Shown: positions 1 through 11,878, counted from the first letter of the stretch. The stretch: DNA of 64,000 bases from Xanthostigma xanthostigma (GCA_963575645.1 OY754470.1:3852501-3916500), one strand, 5' to 3'. Notes: generated by a model from the letters alone, not told the origin. Translations and numbers: made by a program.

Positions 1-1396
1 AATTGTTTAAAATACTTTTCCACGTTTATAAAAAGTTTCACAATGAGGTAATCACTGTGAATGAAAGGTTTCTTTCAACTGTTTTCCAAAATCCAGCCAC
101 TCTCTAACGTCTTTAAAATTGTCCAATCATAAACTTGTTCATTAAATTAAAAGAGATAAACAATTTCCCATTGGTTAAAAAGTTTTTTTACATCAAACAG
201 CCAACATAATTTTTTACAGGTTGGTACTGTACACAGTAAACATTAATACCAACGGAGCGCAGTTTTGACTCGCTGTTCATAGATGACGCCAAGCATGCCA
301 TATAACAATGCTTTTAATTTCTAGCAGAGATTTCTAGTTACAATTTTGATGTGAATTTAGTCTGCCAACATTGTTTAGCATATTATATTATAATAAAAAG
401 ATAAAAAGAATGATTCCTTTATGAAGAATCGTTTCAAATTACTTAGCATTACCACATAATACCATAATATGATATTATTTACCCGTCCTGTATAAAACAT
501 GTTTGGAATAAAACAGAATTTAAAATCAATAAATGGTTTTTAAATATGGAATTTATTCACCGACCTGATTATAAATCTACATAGTTCGAACTAAAAATAC
601 GAAAAATAAAACGACATGGCGGATAATAAAACAGAGAACAGCGCAGTGTTTAAAATATAGTTTAGTTCATTTCCCTGTTTATATTTACGAAAATAAAAAT
701 TAAAACAATTAAAATTACTGTAATAGGCGTTCTAATAAATTCCCAGATTATAATAAAAAAAACAGCATCGTCTCGAACAAGATATTATGAAGAGAACTGC
801 GGAAAATTTAAGTTCACTAAATATGATTAGGCACTATGTTAGTTTCGTCAATAATGACTTTGATCGACCTTAGTGACGTCAGGATGGTTAAATAAAACTG
901 CAAGAGCTGTCAAAGACATAAAACGCAATTTAAAACAGCTACGCTTTTTCGAAAACGGAAACCATTTTACTAATTACTTTTTTTTTAATTTCTGTCAAAA
1001 AAATACTAAGAATTCACTTTTATATGGAATTTTTTAATTTAAAAATCAGCCAGTATGCAAAAAATAAGTTTTAAATGTATCTTAACATTAATAAATGTTA
1101 AAAACAGTAACACCGATGTCCATATCGTTATGTTAAAGAGACCGAAAAAAGTAAAAAACAGATGTACTTAAAGAGCTAGTTGATATTTAAAATTTAAATA
1201 TATTCAGAACATTTCTTAAATTAACGATATACCATAATATACTAATTTAATATTAGGTAAGGTTTCGACAACAGTACTAAAACAGTCACTATTCAGGCAA
1301 GTTACGAACTGCATACAGATGTGATCTCAAAAATAAATAGGTTGATCACCCCTGAATGAAACCGATGAGTACTAAAGAAAATTCTTATTTGGTTGA
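1..1396. other. AT-rich upstream sequence, nothing recognised
   Basis: Very AT-rich sequence with short homopolymer runs. I see no convincing coding frame, repeat boundary or RNA gene in it. It lies upstream of the only recognised gene and may be intergenic or part of a more distal 5' region. Confidence 0.5.
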
Positions 1397-1401
1397 GTAT
1401 A

Positions 1402-1942
1402 TAGTGATGTGCCGGATATCCGTATCCGTTTCCGCGGATATCCGAGGGAGAAGAAAGATCCGTATCCGTTAGTTTTTGGCGGATCTTTTACGGATCTTTT
1501 GCCTTATTAATTTTCAATTCATAGATGAAATTTTATATATATAGGTGATTAGGTAATTAAAAAAAACTGTTAAATTCCCTTCAGATTATTTTTTATTTTT
1601 TAAAATCGTATTTGGCACCTTTATATTGCAATCATTTATCGTAGTGAGTACCATACCAATAGTACTACATAACTCAAAGGTACTAAAAACTATCTTTATA
1701 ATGAGATATTGCACATCGATCTTTGAAAAGAGACAATCTGTTATGAGAGTTAACTCTTAAAGACGTCAATAACTTTTTCCCATAACAGCTAGTCTCTTTC
1801 CAAAGGTCGATGTGCAATATTTACCGCCGCGTACTCTAAGAAAATTAAGATCCGTATCCGTATCCGCGGATATTGAAACCAAATATCCGTATTCAGATCC
1901 GTATCCACGGATATACATTTTTAACGATCCGGCACATCACTA
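1402..1942. mobile_element. hAT-type miniature element, family A copy 1
   Basis: The element starts TAGTGATGTGCCGGAT and ends with its inverse ATCCGGCACATCACTA. Both ends carry arrays of GGATATCCGTATCCG-like motifs. The centre (about 1703-1823) is an inverted repeat built on GATATTGCACATCGATCTTT. It has no coding capacity, so it must be non-autonomous. A second copy at 61906-62440 is nearly the same length and has a perfect 8-bp target duplication, which points to hAT. Here the flanks share only GTATA (1397-1401 and 1943-1947), so this duplication is partly decayed. Confidence 0.85.
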
Positions 1943-2458
1943 GTATAAAGTACTGTTGCGTGAGTGTCGCCTGTGTCACTACTTACGGGTGGCGTGGGAC
2001 GGCGTAGGACCGTGTGTCCTATGTGACATTTATGGACGGACACATTGTATACATATCATATACACATTAGCAAACTGCATTGATGCTGTAACGCAAACAT
2101 CGCGTTCGTTGTTAATTTGGCGGTGTGCCCTTGGCTCGTCGGCCTACTGCGCTTACTATAATACATAATATCATATACATTTATGTATATGCAGACCTTG
2201 GTTTAAACAGATGAACATAATACGCGTGTATGAAAATATGTACATAATAAAATTCACTGCATTGGTATGTTCAACTCGTATCTGCGAATTAAATCAAATG
2301 AAAGGTAAAAGTTGGATAGGCTTGAATTTTTAGTCCAATTTTTGGACGAAACAATTATACGCTTTCCTATCAAACAGCTATAGAAATAATTTTCTTTTGA
2401 AATACGCCTTTCCTCGCAAAAAAAAACAAATAGCGCTAGATAAGTTATACATACGCGC

Positions 2459-2683
2459 GGCGAAAGATGAAACCACCGCGTCATAATGACGTGAATGCAT
2501 TGCGCCCACCTTCTAGCTTGCTATTGGCTGTTTCGGATGTGCGTCGAGTGTTTATTTTTATTCTATCGCTATAAATGGATATGTCGAATTTATTCCACAC
2601 GCCACTGTCTGCGGGCAAGTAGGCGTTTACTAACATATTATTGATGACGTGTCTGGCTTCATCTCTCACCGCGGGCACTATAC
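2459..2683 (-). repeat. Dispersed repeat E, copy 1 (inverted relative to copy 2)
   Basis: About 225 bp that recur in the opposite orientation at 9732-9978 with roughly nine of ten bases identical by eye. Read on the minus strand it begins GTATAGTGCCCGCGGTGAGAG. One frame stays open through most of both copies, and the internal length differences there are 12 and 6 nt, both multiples of three. Near the end a 2-nt difference breaks the frame. No terminal inverted repeat or tRNA-like head is seen. The class is unknown. Confidence 0.75.
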
Positions 2684-3365
2684 TAAACAAAAACCCTATA
2701 GATTAGTCAACTCAACCACTCTGTATATAGTTACGTCACTGATCGAAAGAAACAAAAGATGGTTAAGAGAGAGAGATAGGGAAGTTAAAACCACAGGCAA
2801 GATCTGCAAAACAAACTCAAGGTTTTCCTCTTGGTGGAATAATGGCCATTTGCACCAATGTCGGTTAACAAATTAGCTAATTAAATTAATCACTTTTGAA
2901 ATATAAACTTCAGTAAAATCAACTCTGATATAACTGAAGATTTCAGTAATGAACCAAAAACTGAAAAATTCTGTTATCACATAATCAAGAAGATGCTGTG
3001 ATAGCGGTTATAAAGTATGTTATTATTGTTATTGCAGTTGCGTAATTTGGCAGATGGGAGCTATCTGAAAAGCTTTTCAGTTTTTCAGAATTACGTTCTA
3101 ATTTCTACCTAATTATATGAAAAAGGGTGCGACATTGCATAACATAATTTGCATAAATACTGACGTCCGTTGTTTTCATACACCTTCGCTTGTTACATTT
3201 GTAGCCGCCATTGGTCGTGATGCAACAATTACACAAACTCTCTCCATCTCATTATTTTCGCTCTTTCTCACAGCCTATAGTATCTATATATACAGCGTGT
3301 CCACACGAAGTGTGTACATAGGAATCTACATATTATTATAAAATTTGTACATTATATAACCCATA
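2684..3365. other. No recognised feature
   Basis: Mixed AT-rich sequence with no supported gene. Short open frames here lack initiation context, splice signals and any recognisable motif. Confidence 0.45.
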
Positions 3366-3640
3366 CTAGCGGTCCGGTTCGGCTTCGCCCGGACTATTAT
3401 TGCCTATTAAAGATATAGACATATTATGCTGCATTGGACTTTTTTATAGAATAATAACCGTAATTGCAGGGCGTAATGTTTCTTAATAATAGCCGTTACT
3501 CGCGTCTTCGCATGCGATTGAGATGAAACACGGCAGTGATAACAGTAGTGGAACCTTCGGCCCTATCGTATTACAGTCTTGCCTCACGAGGCTGCGCCCC
3601 TTTCGACAGTGACAACAGTAATGGAGTATTCCGGGCAATT
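3366..3640 (+). mobile_element. SINE-like or LINE-tail fragment
   Basis: It starts with a CpG-rich head, TACTAGCGGTCCGGTTCGG, followed by GGCTTCGCCCGGAC, a head type common in insect retroposons. It contains GCGATTGAGATGAAAC and GACAACAGTA modules that recur in the element at 11879-12354. The body is degraded and no target duplication was found. Confidence 0.55.
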
Positions 3641-3787
3641 TTTCTTTCTCTAAGAGTGTTTCTATGGTTACTATATATGTATTATGTTTACAAACATTTT
3701 TATTGATTTTTTTCAGTGATTATTTTATCACTTTAACAATAATAAACACTAATGTCAAAGTTTTCTTATATAATCCATAACGACTAA

Positions 3788-4052
3788 GGCCTAGCACACA
3801 TGAAGAGCGTTCAACGCGCGTTTACAATTTCTATACAATTGTATAGAACTGCTTATATGATAACGCGCGTTCAACGCGCCACCAACGCTCGTTATCATGT
3901 AAACAGTTATATACAGTTGTATAGAAATTGTAAACGCGCGTTGGGTCAACGCGCGTTGAACGCCTCTCATATAAACTAGGCCTAAACAATAAAGCCTAGG
4001 ACACATGAAGAGCGTTCAACGCGCGTTGGACCTCTTCATGTGTGCTAGGCCT
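3788..4052. mobile_element. CpG-rich palindromic miniature element, family B copy 1
   Basis: The ends are inverted repeats: GGCCTAGCACACATGAAGAG on the left, and CTCTTCATGTGTGCTAGGCC on the right. Inside are several inverted and direct modules made of AACGCGCGTTGAACGC and TTTACAATTTCTATACAA. It has no coding frame and its CpG content stands out from the AT-rich surroundings. A longer, interrupted copy lies at 36688-37393. Superfamily not determined. Confidence 0.75.
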
Positions 4053-5268
4053 AAATCATCACTTCATTTCATATCCACGACGCGTCGCTTTTGTTATCTG
4101 TCATAGATGCGTAATAGGCCTATTTGCGCGTTTTTTTACGTAAAAAAATTACCTATATACCGGCAGCAACAACGAATGAAAAATTTCAAAACATATGGCT
4201 CCGTTTTTTGTATTAAATAAAGAACAATGGAGTAGATGAAAACAATTAATAAACGAAATATTAAACGGAACTACTTTTACTTTATATCCACAGATCAGAA
4301 CAAAAGACAATAATGTTGTCACTATTTAAGGGCGGGACAGTAACATTTAAACTGCGAGATGCCTAATAATTATATAAAAAATTAAAATAATATCATTAAA
4401 ATTTAAAAACAAATCAAACTTCTTTTTTTGTAGCAGGTACACTGTAAATACCGTTTCACAGTGTAGCGAGATGCGAGAGCGGTTTACAAAACCAGTAGCT
4501 CAGTTGTTGGCAAATATCTGTATATAGGTCAGACCGGTTCAACCAATCAGAGCTGCGGTACGCTCGTCACGTGTTTTTTGTTGTTATCATCAGCTGTGGC
4601 TGGTCCTGTTTACATGCGCCAACAATTGAAAAGCGACGTGCGCGCGAATCGACAGCGCCGAAGCTCGCGCAAAACAAAAGAGAGTGAACGTAATGAACGT
4701 ATGTCGGTCCATCAGCTGTTCGGTTCGTTTAACTGACCGGCCGGCTAGATCGCAATAATCAAGCATACACCAGTCTTCGTTTAGCAGTGTTGTTGTCAAG
4801 TTGTGCGTAGATTGATTCTTATCAATTAGGTACACTCTTTGTTTGCTATACCAACAAACCGCTCTAAAAATCAAGTTTGATTTATTATGAAAAATAATAA
4901 TAGCATGTTTCTATATTTTTATAATGAATCTAATAATAATTCTATTACAAATGAAAGTTACGCGACATCTGTGAACAAATTTAATTTTCAAGAATTGTTG
5001 CGACAGAAATTGTTAGTACGCAGACTATATTTCCCGGACGGTGTAGTTTAGTGAAAATCATTTGTTTTTAAGTTTGTGTTAGTTCACTATATTTAAGGCA
5101 TTTTAGTTGTTTGATAAGTATTTAATATAAAATAGTAGTCTCTACATACCTAATTATAAATTTATTCTATACGATATTGATTGTATATCAAACTAGTTTT
5201 TGGACTTGGAGAAGTGAAACACAAAAAAAAGACATTGATTGTGAGTGATTTCAAAACACAAGTTCAAA
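4053..5268 (+). promoter_or_regulatory. Presumed promoter region and 5' UTR of the Glut4EF-like gene
   Basis: About 1.2 kb directly upstream of the first coding exon. The segment around 4440-4860 is much richer in G+C and CpG than its surroundings, which fits a promoter-proximal region. The leader immediately before the start codon is A-rich. No TATA box or transcription start can be fixed from sequence, and a spliced non-coding first exon further upstream cannot be excluded. Confidence 0.35.
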
Positions 5269-5658
5269 ATGTCGACAGGAAAACGTTTAGCTAAAAGATC
5301 CATTATAGGGACAAGGGTTTGCGCCCCTGGAGACGATGGAAAATATTATTCCGGTGTAATCCATGCAGTGAAAACTCCGGCTACATTTCCCGAAAATAAT
5401 AATTGTATTAATCTCACGCCGAATACCCGTTACTCGGTCCGGTTCGATACTAAATTCGCGGTCGGCAAGCGTTTATGTCGTGAGTTTCGTGAAAGTGATT
5501 TAATCGGTCCTGGTTTTGGTACTGTTACAGCCATACATCTACCACAGGGTCAGAAAGTATTTTTAACATTCAACGGACGGGAAACTTCTGGCGAGGTCAT
5601 AAATCACGACCAAAATTTGGACGAAGTAAAGATTCTTATTCCGCCGCTGTCACTCGAG
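5269..5658 (+). CDS. Glut4EF: Glut4EF / ZNF395-ZNF704-SLC2A4RG-like zinc-finger factor, first coding exon
   Basis: Encodes 130 residues starting MSTGKRLAKRSIIGTRV. The start ATG has A at -3 (AAAATGTCG). The open frame continues upstream only to a GTG at 5245, so 5269 is the first usable ATG. The basic GKRLAKRSIIGTRV stretch and a later PGQKV-like block (residues about 93-116, LPQGQKVFLTFNGRETSG) match the conserved N-terminal region of this family (DUF4772-type). The family comprises C2H2 proteins such as Drosophila Glut4EF and vertebrate HDBP1/2, which act as nuclear transcription factors. The exon ends GAG|GTAGGT in phase 0, matching the phase of the exon at 62695. Zinc fingers are not in the window. 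Without splicing the frame would add 14 residues and stop at 5706, which I reject. Confidence 0.9.
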
Positions 5659-8600
5659 GTAGGTGATCTTTTGTTTATAGTAAACTCAACTGTTTATTTA
5701 CTATAAGTTGTGTGTCATCTTTATTTACAAAATATGTACTGTTGTTTCTGAAATGTCGAATTTACAAAATCTTGCCAGATCGGACGTTTTTTATAAAAAT
5801 AGTTACAAAAAAAATCAACACGCAATATTATTGAATCTGCGTGTTTATTTGCGTATTACGTAAGTGCAGTCGGAAGTTGTAACTTTATAGGTTTGTTTAT
5901 CCAACTTTTATTAATTAATCAGACAAGCTTGTTTAAATTTTCAAAGGTAAACAAACCAAAATTCGTATTATCTCAGTGCAGGAGGAAAACTTTGTAGTCA
6001 AGTCAAGCGTACAACGGGTCCATTATGCCAATCAATATTTCAGCTGCAAGTTATAATAAAAATAATAATAAGACGCATATATTTTTCTCGATTATTTTTA
6101 GTCATTTTTTTTTTCAATATTAATCTATCTACAGTTTTCTGGTAAACATTGTAGCGGCATTTTTTTAAGAAAGTGTGAAGATTTAAATAGTAGCTTTTGT
6201 TTAATATGTGTTTATTTAAATTATATTATTATCATCATTATAATTTAAACAAGGTCGGTGTGAAAATATATTTTTATATTTTTGTTTTCGAAAATAAAAT
6301 ATAGCATTGTTAAAAGAGGCAACAACAATAATAATAGAGTATCGTTGTTTTATCATCAAATAAAACAAAGGAATAATAACACTGAAAAAAAATCAATGCT
6401 TGCATGAGGTGAAGGAAAGTTAATGAAACAACTGCTTGAAACAAAGGAATATTATCTTATCAATATTACTCATACAGGTGTCATTATTAAAAAAATATAT
6501 TGATAAATTAAAGTTATTATCACAGTATTAAACCTGTGTTATCTGTTTTGTACATTCTTTGTTCCAAGAGTAAGTAAACATCTGAACTGATTACTGAGTG
6601 TCAAAAAAATGATAAAAAATGAAAATTCCATAATAGCACTGCCATGAAATGACATACAGGAAACATTTTTCCGAGGTCAATGACCTAACCGGTCTATTGT
6701 AGAAGAAAATAGACAGGACAAAGACATTGAACAAAGAGATTTTTGCATAAAATGCGTAAGATAGAACAAGCTTAAATTTACTACAATTAAACAAAACAAC
6801 ATCAGCTAGTTGTTATCTGTTAATTAGAACGCATGTCAAATGAAAAATGTCGCATAAAATCAAATGACTATGATTTAAATTTAATGCATAATTTGACGTT
6901 TTGGTGTACAGGATTCACAGCTGTGTAGGAACAAATCCAGTCGCCCATTACGTTTGTCCGCCATTTCTGTCCCCTAAGCAAATGTAATCGACTCGTATTA
7001 TTCAACTGACCGACTAATCTTGTCAGACAATAACAACCGTACTACGCATGCACGGAAGACACGTTTCACCCCTCTTTTTGCCGCAGCTATCCAGCGTTCA
7101 CTTGTTTACTTATCATGGCCGGCCTCGATCGTTGGTCGTTGCGTGTGACGTCACATGTATAAACAGAACGATGCGCGTCAAATATCTGCGCATCTAATGA
7201 TGCGTTATTATTTTTTATGTACTATAATTTTACGTACCAGGTTTTTTAATATGCTTAGCAGCGCGGTTGTATCAATTTATCAAATGTAAACATTGAGTAT
7301 ATTATTTTGTAAATTTGAACAAGAATTTCAGTTTTAATGATAAATAGATATACTAATGTTAAAATATACCAAAGTATAGGTATTTCGCATAAAGAATGTT
7401 ATTTTTGCATTTGATTTAAATTTATTTTTAAAAGATATGTCGACAATAATTTATTTTTTACGCGTCCCAATTATATAAAAAAATTACAGCGAATTATTTA
7501 GTAAAAAGAAAATCATGATATGGTATCAGTGCAAAAGAGTACTACCTATTTACCTTTCTGCAAAATAATAGTCTGTTTCTTTAATATCTGTATTACAAAA
7601 TGTAAAACAAAAAAAAAAAAAAAAAAAAACTGCCCAATCTATAAACATTTGTCACAATAATTAGTAATTTGGTTAATATTCATTTCTAAGTAGGTGCTAT
7701 AGGTAATATTACAATATAACGGAGTTTTTATAAATCAAAATCGTGACACACATTATTACAGATCAAATCAAAGCTTAGCTAAGAAAACAAAATGTCGCTC
7801 CACCAAATAGTATATTATAATAGAGTAGGTAATAGTAATCTAGTATAATAATTTGTACCGCATCTAGATAAACAACGAAAAAACCAGTTTGCAAAATATT
7901 TAGTAGATATCACAGATGATTGTGTAAGTCTATGGCAAGGTCAAAATTGAAAATATTTGAGAAAGGCGTGTTGTTGCAGCAAGGTCGTTTTTTGCCACAC
8001 GTCTTTTTGTTTTTAAATGTCATCGTTTACTATTAAATTAATTTTAAAAGCCTATGAAATATTCACATCATTACCAATTTCATATTTTTTTATGAACAAT
8101 GTACTGTATTAATTATTTTAAGATTGTAAACAAATAATACGGATTTTCTTGCCAATCGAGAGATATACCCGTACAATCTATATTTGTCACATCAAATGAA
8201 AGATAACAAAATGGGGTAGATACTATTTTTGCATCTTTCAGGCTGTTTTTTTGAACAATTGCTGATAGTAGTTTAATTCTCTTTTGAGAAATTGCTATGA
8301 GCGTGACAGTATTCTGTCAAGGCCTACTTCGCCATATTTTTGTGAGCGAAAAGCAACAAACAAAAGAGAAATCACGCAGCTATCATTTTTTTTTCACGGA
8401 GGAAAATACTCCTACATCATGATTGGTATATCTCATAAGTTGTACATCGCACACAAACTTTTTTGATTGACCAAATCACTCACAAAAATGATAGTATTAT
8501 CTTTATTGTGTGCATTTGGTAGAAGGAAAATGCACAAAACCTTTTCCTGCAAGCGAGGCTCGGGCCGTACCAACAATCCTTTGTGTAAAACGAGCTTACT

Positions 8601-8917
8601 GAGAGAGTTACTGCTGACTGACTATGTGCATTATTGATTTTTCCAAACGCTGCGCTACGTTTTGTGCGGCCCTCCAATGGAAAACTTTGTTTTCGTAGAA
8701 TGGCGTGTGAAATTTCATTAAAACATTTTCCGCTAAATAAATTATACGAAAAGCTAAAAAATTACAAGTTTTGTACATTGCCGCAATAATCGTCAAAATA
8801 AAATATGCCAACTCAAACTAATTTTTTTGATAGATTATATCAAGAATAGAAAACACTAAAAAACGCATATAATATACATATTTTAACGGAACCCTTATAG
8901 GATCATTTGTTTGCCTG
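5659..8917. other. Intron start: AT-rich, with a GC-rich island at 6900-7200
   Basis: Mostly unstructured AT-rich sequence with a 19-base A tract near 7611-7629. The exception is about 6900-7200, which is clearly richer in G+C and holds a palindromic CRE-like TGACGTCA at 7146-7153. It sits 1.3-1.5 kb downstream of exon 1, where intronic enhancers or alternative promoters often lie. Near 8886 is an ACGGAACCCTTATAGGATC stretch of a type common in insect retroelement ends. Confidence 0.4.
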
Positions 8918-9226
8918 TATAATACGCGCCACGGATCTACAAGGTTCGGAAGTTAGTCGCAAAGGCACATTTTAGAGCCGTTGAGGCTCCCACCACCTCC
9001 TAACTACCTGCACGGAGCGTGCGCTCGTCGGTGATTGGCCGTGATCGCTCGTTGCCTTGGTCACTTGTCGCTTTCCTGCTTTAAAGTACAGTCGAGTACG
9101 CTATTGTCAAGTTGTTATTTTAGTTTTATTGAGTTGCGAGTTTGTAGTTTTTCAATAGACTGTACAAGCGCAAGCCCGCATTCGCATCTAACTTCCGAGC
9201 CTTTTAGATTCGTGGCGCGTATTATA
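8918..9226. mobile_element. Miniature inverted-repeat element, family D copy 1
   Basis: 309 bp with imperfect terminal inverted repeats of about 40 bp: TATAATACGCGCCACGGATC at the left, and ATTCGTGGCGCGTATTATA at the right. The next bases, AAGGTTCGGAAGTTA and TAACTTCCGAGCCTT, continue the inversion. A second copy lies at 63006-63300. It has no plausible protein and the target duplication is unclear. Confidence 0.8.
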
Positions 9227-9731
9227 TACGTCCGTTTGTTTGTAGTTGAATTTCTCTGAGGTAAATAAAGATATTTAAGCTGAAATTTGGCATCATAAAG
9301 GTTACTAACCCGCATATATATATTAACCAATAATCAGAACAATGTTTTTAAAACAATTAATTTGAGTTTTTTTTTAAGTGATCGAATTCCGTAAGTCTTT
9401 CGTTCCTTTGTTAATGAAGCTAGATAAGTACGAAGTAATTAGTGGAAATGTGACAATCGTATTATGCATCATTTGACAGTGCAAAGTTCTATCGGAAAAA
9501 AATTTAATTAATAGGAATATACCAGGGTCGGCATTAGATATTCTGTCGTCGAATGCAAAAAATTATTTGCTTGCCTAATTTGTGCTTGTTGGTTCGGTTT
9601 TGGACATTTGGAAGAGGATGAAAATCAACTAGCAGTGTTTTTTTACAGACAACGACACCACATACGTGAAGCTAATATAAGCGTGTTAAAAATTATCACT
9701 TTCAGATGTTCGTGACAGTAGAGAATTGGTG

Positions 9732-9978
9732 GTATAGTGCCCGCGGTGAGAGTTGAAGCCAGGCACGTCATCAATAATATGGTGGTGAACGCCTACTTGC
9801 CCGCAGACAGTGGCGCGTGGAATAAATTCGACATATCCATTTATAGCGATAGATATAGCGGTAGAATAAAAATAAACACTCGACGCACATGGATCTCCGA
9901 AACAGCCAATAGCAAGCTAGAAGGCGGGCGCAATGCGTTCACGTCACTATATGACGCGGCGGCTTTATCTTTCGCCGC
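9732..9978 (+). repeat. Dispersed repeat E, copy 2
   Basis: Plus-strand partner of the repeat at 2459-2683. The shared frame reads ARHVINN, AYLPADSG, NKFDISIYSDR, then ETANSKLEGGRNAFTSL. Relative to copy 1 it carries insertions of 12 nt (within GATAGATATAGCGGTAGA) and 6 nt, which keep the frame, and a 2-nt difference at the far end, which does not. The frame resembles no family I recognise. It may be a decayed transposon segment rather than a gene. Confidence 0.75.
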
Positions 9979-10274
9979 ATTTGCATGGGACTCGCGGAGC
10001 AACTACATTGCCCAAAAGATAATCTAACTGATCGTTAAATTTAATAATATTTATATAGAGACCTGGTTCACAACTAATTTAAGCCCATCTAATTTTTTTT
10101 AACCTTTCCTGGAATTTTAATATCTTCCCCAGACTGGTATTTTTCCTTACAAGTTAATTGTTTCAAAATATTTTGATGCGAACAAAGTGGGTTTCCCCGT
10201 AATGTTTATTTGGTCTAATATTTTTACGAAGGTAATTCTCCAGCAGACCGGACATCAGTGATTGGTTTTTTGTA

Positions 10275-10567
10275 CAAATAAATATAGTTTAAAAAAACTA
10301 AAAAACACGCTTTATGTCGAACTAAAAAGTAAAAAATATTTTTTTTAAAATAAGCTTAAAACAATAATGAATAAAAAATACATGTATTATTGTGAAAAAG
10401 CGTGGGGCGCTTTGTTCCACATTTCCGTACATCGAGCGCGCCACGCTTTTTCACAATAATACTTATATTTTTTATTCATTCTTATTTTAAGCTTATTTAA
10501 AAAAAAATTACTTTTTAGTTCGATATAAAGCGTGTTTTTTAGTTTTTTTTAAACTATATTTATTTTC
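10275..10567. mobile_element. Long foldback element with about 130-bp arms
   Basis: The left arm runs from AATATAGTTTAAAAAAACT through AAAACACGCTTTATGTCGAA and AATAAGCTTAAAA to GTGAAAAAGCGTGG. The right arm repeats this in reverse to AAACTATATTTA. The arms are separated by a GC-richer loop of about 35 bp around CTTTGTTCCACATTTCCG. As RNA it would fold into a long imperfect hairpin. A tRNA-like SINE head follows within 60 bp on the minus strand. Confidence 0.85.
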
Positions 10568-10625
10568 CACTTTATAGTTCGATTTATTGTCAAAAATTTG
10601 CCGAAAAAAAACAATTCTTTTTTTC

Positions 10626-10712
10626 GACCTAGACGGGATTAGAACCCACGACCCGTGATTCCGAGAGTTGACGTCAGCGAAGACCCGTGCCTTAGACCGC
10701 ACGGCTATCACT
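10626..10712 (-). mobile_element. tRNA-like head of a SINE
   Basis: Read on the minus strand, the segment has an A-box-like TAGCCGTGCGGTCTAAGGC and a B-box-like GGGTTCTAATCCC at tRNA spacing. A TCTCGGAATC region lies between them, as in long-variable-arm (Leu/Ser-type) tRNAs. The acceptor stem does not pair well and an intact tRNA cannot be drawn, so I call it a tRNA-derived SINE head rather than a tRNA gene. Confidence 0.6.
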
Positions 10713-11336
10713 GTAGTTACAGTGCTGGCATATTATACTACGGTAATAAACCACTTGCTGTAGTCCAAAGGAAGGTTACAAACAAACATACATACAAACT
10801 TACAAGTGAAGTTAATATAAAGGTAAAAATGCGTTTGAGGTGCCGGGGCAGTAGGGCTGTCCCAAAAGTATAACGCCGACGATTTGCAGGAGTTGACATT
10901 CATTTGACCATAGAATATATTATGCGCATTTGTTTATTGTGCATTTGCAATGCATAGTAACTACGTAATACATGGTAATGCTATACATAAGTAATTACTA
11001 CACATAATATTATGTAGAATCATAACTGGGTCACCCCGTTCAATTATCGATAACTTACAGTTTAAAATGGTGTTATATTGCCTATTACATTCGGAAATGT
11101 AGCGATTTCAAAAATTATGAACTGTTTTTGGCTAACATATTGAAATGTCATCAAACGGTATTTAAATTGTACTAATTGAATAGCGCGAAAGTATCTCTAT
11201 AATAAATTTTTTAAATAAAGATGAATTATTCAAATCTTTGATTAAAGTCTGATTAGAACTCTTCAATAAATAAAAAAAAAAAAAATTAAAAAAAAAAGAT
11301 TGAAAAGATGAATACCTATTATTTTATAGTTATTAG

Positions 11337-11476
11337 CTCTGTTTCAACCTCTCGATATTATCGTCATAGTCTTTCACAGTAGCTTAAACGAAACTGTATC
11401 GGTTTTGGAACACGTTTTAGCAACTGCGCATGACCGTGGCGGTTCTGTATCCGTTCGCAGAGAGGTTGCAACAGAG
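11337..11476. mobile_element. Short inverted-repeat element, copy 1
   Basis: 140 bp with ends CTCTGTTTCAACCTCTC and GAGAGGTTGCAACAGAG. Internal modules (CTTAAACGAAACTGT, GACCGTGGCGGTTCTGT) resemble those of the element at 52620-52775, suggesting one family. No coding capacity. Confidence 0.65.
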
Positions 11477-11878
11477 ATAAATTGATCCAGGATGTAATAA
11501 CGCTTTCACGATATTCGCTTCTAAGTTTATTGATATCTGATGAAAGATGCATCAAAATCATATACATTATTTAGCAGTCGTCGATTTTCAAGTATCACTT
11601 CCGTTTTATAGGTGTATAGTTGAAGAATTCCAATATTTTAATGGTTATAGCTTTTGACACTTTCTAAAAAAATGACAGTGAAAGTGTGTACGGCACATCA
11701 GAACGTGCGGTCGAAGTCATCTGCGAAATGACCCTTTCGAATCAATAATTTGCATTTGATACATCGACGGTCCATAAAATCTCTGTTTTAATGTACATAT
11801 TTTGAATATGCCGTCTTGATCACGCACTCCAGAATTGAATTTGACTCTTGACAAGTTAGATAAGAACGAACTTATAAT

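Noticed and set aside
4590-4874. 94-codon minus-strand frame in the presumed promoter region
   Set aside because: No recognisable domain, no splice or promoter context, and the GC-rich composition makes long chance frames likely.
5245-5268. Upstream extension of the first exon to 5245
   Set aside because: The codon at 5245 is GTG, not ATG. The ATG at 5269 has good context and begins the conserved N-terminus.
5659-5706. Read-through of the first coding exon to the stop at 5706
   Set aside because: The frame leaves the conserved family block exactly at a GTAGGT donor, and the downstream residues resemble nothing. Splicing in phase 0 to 62695 is far better supported.
10626-10712. A functional tRNA gene
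   Set aside because: A and B boxes are present, but the acceptor stem and parts of the cloverleaf do not pair, so it is better explained as a SINE head.
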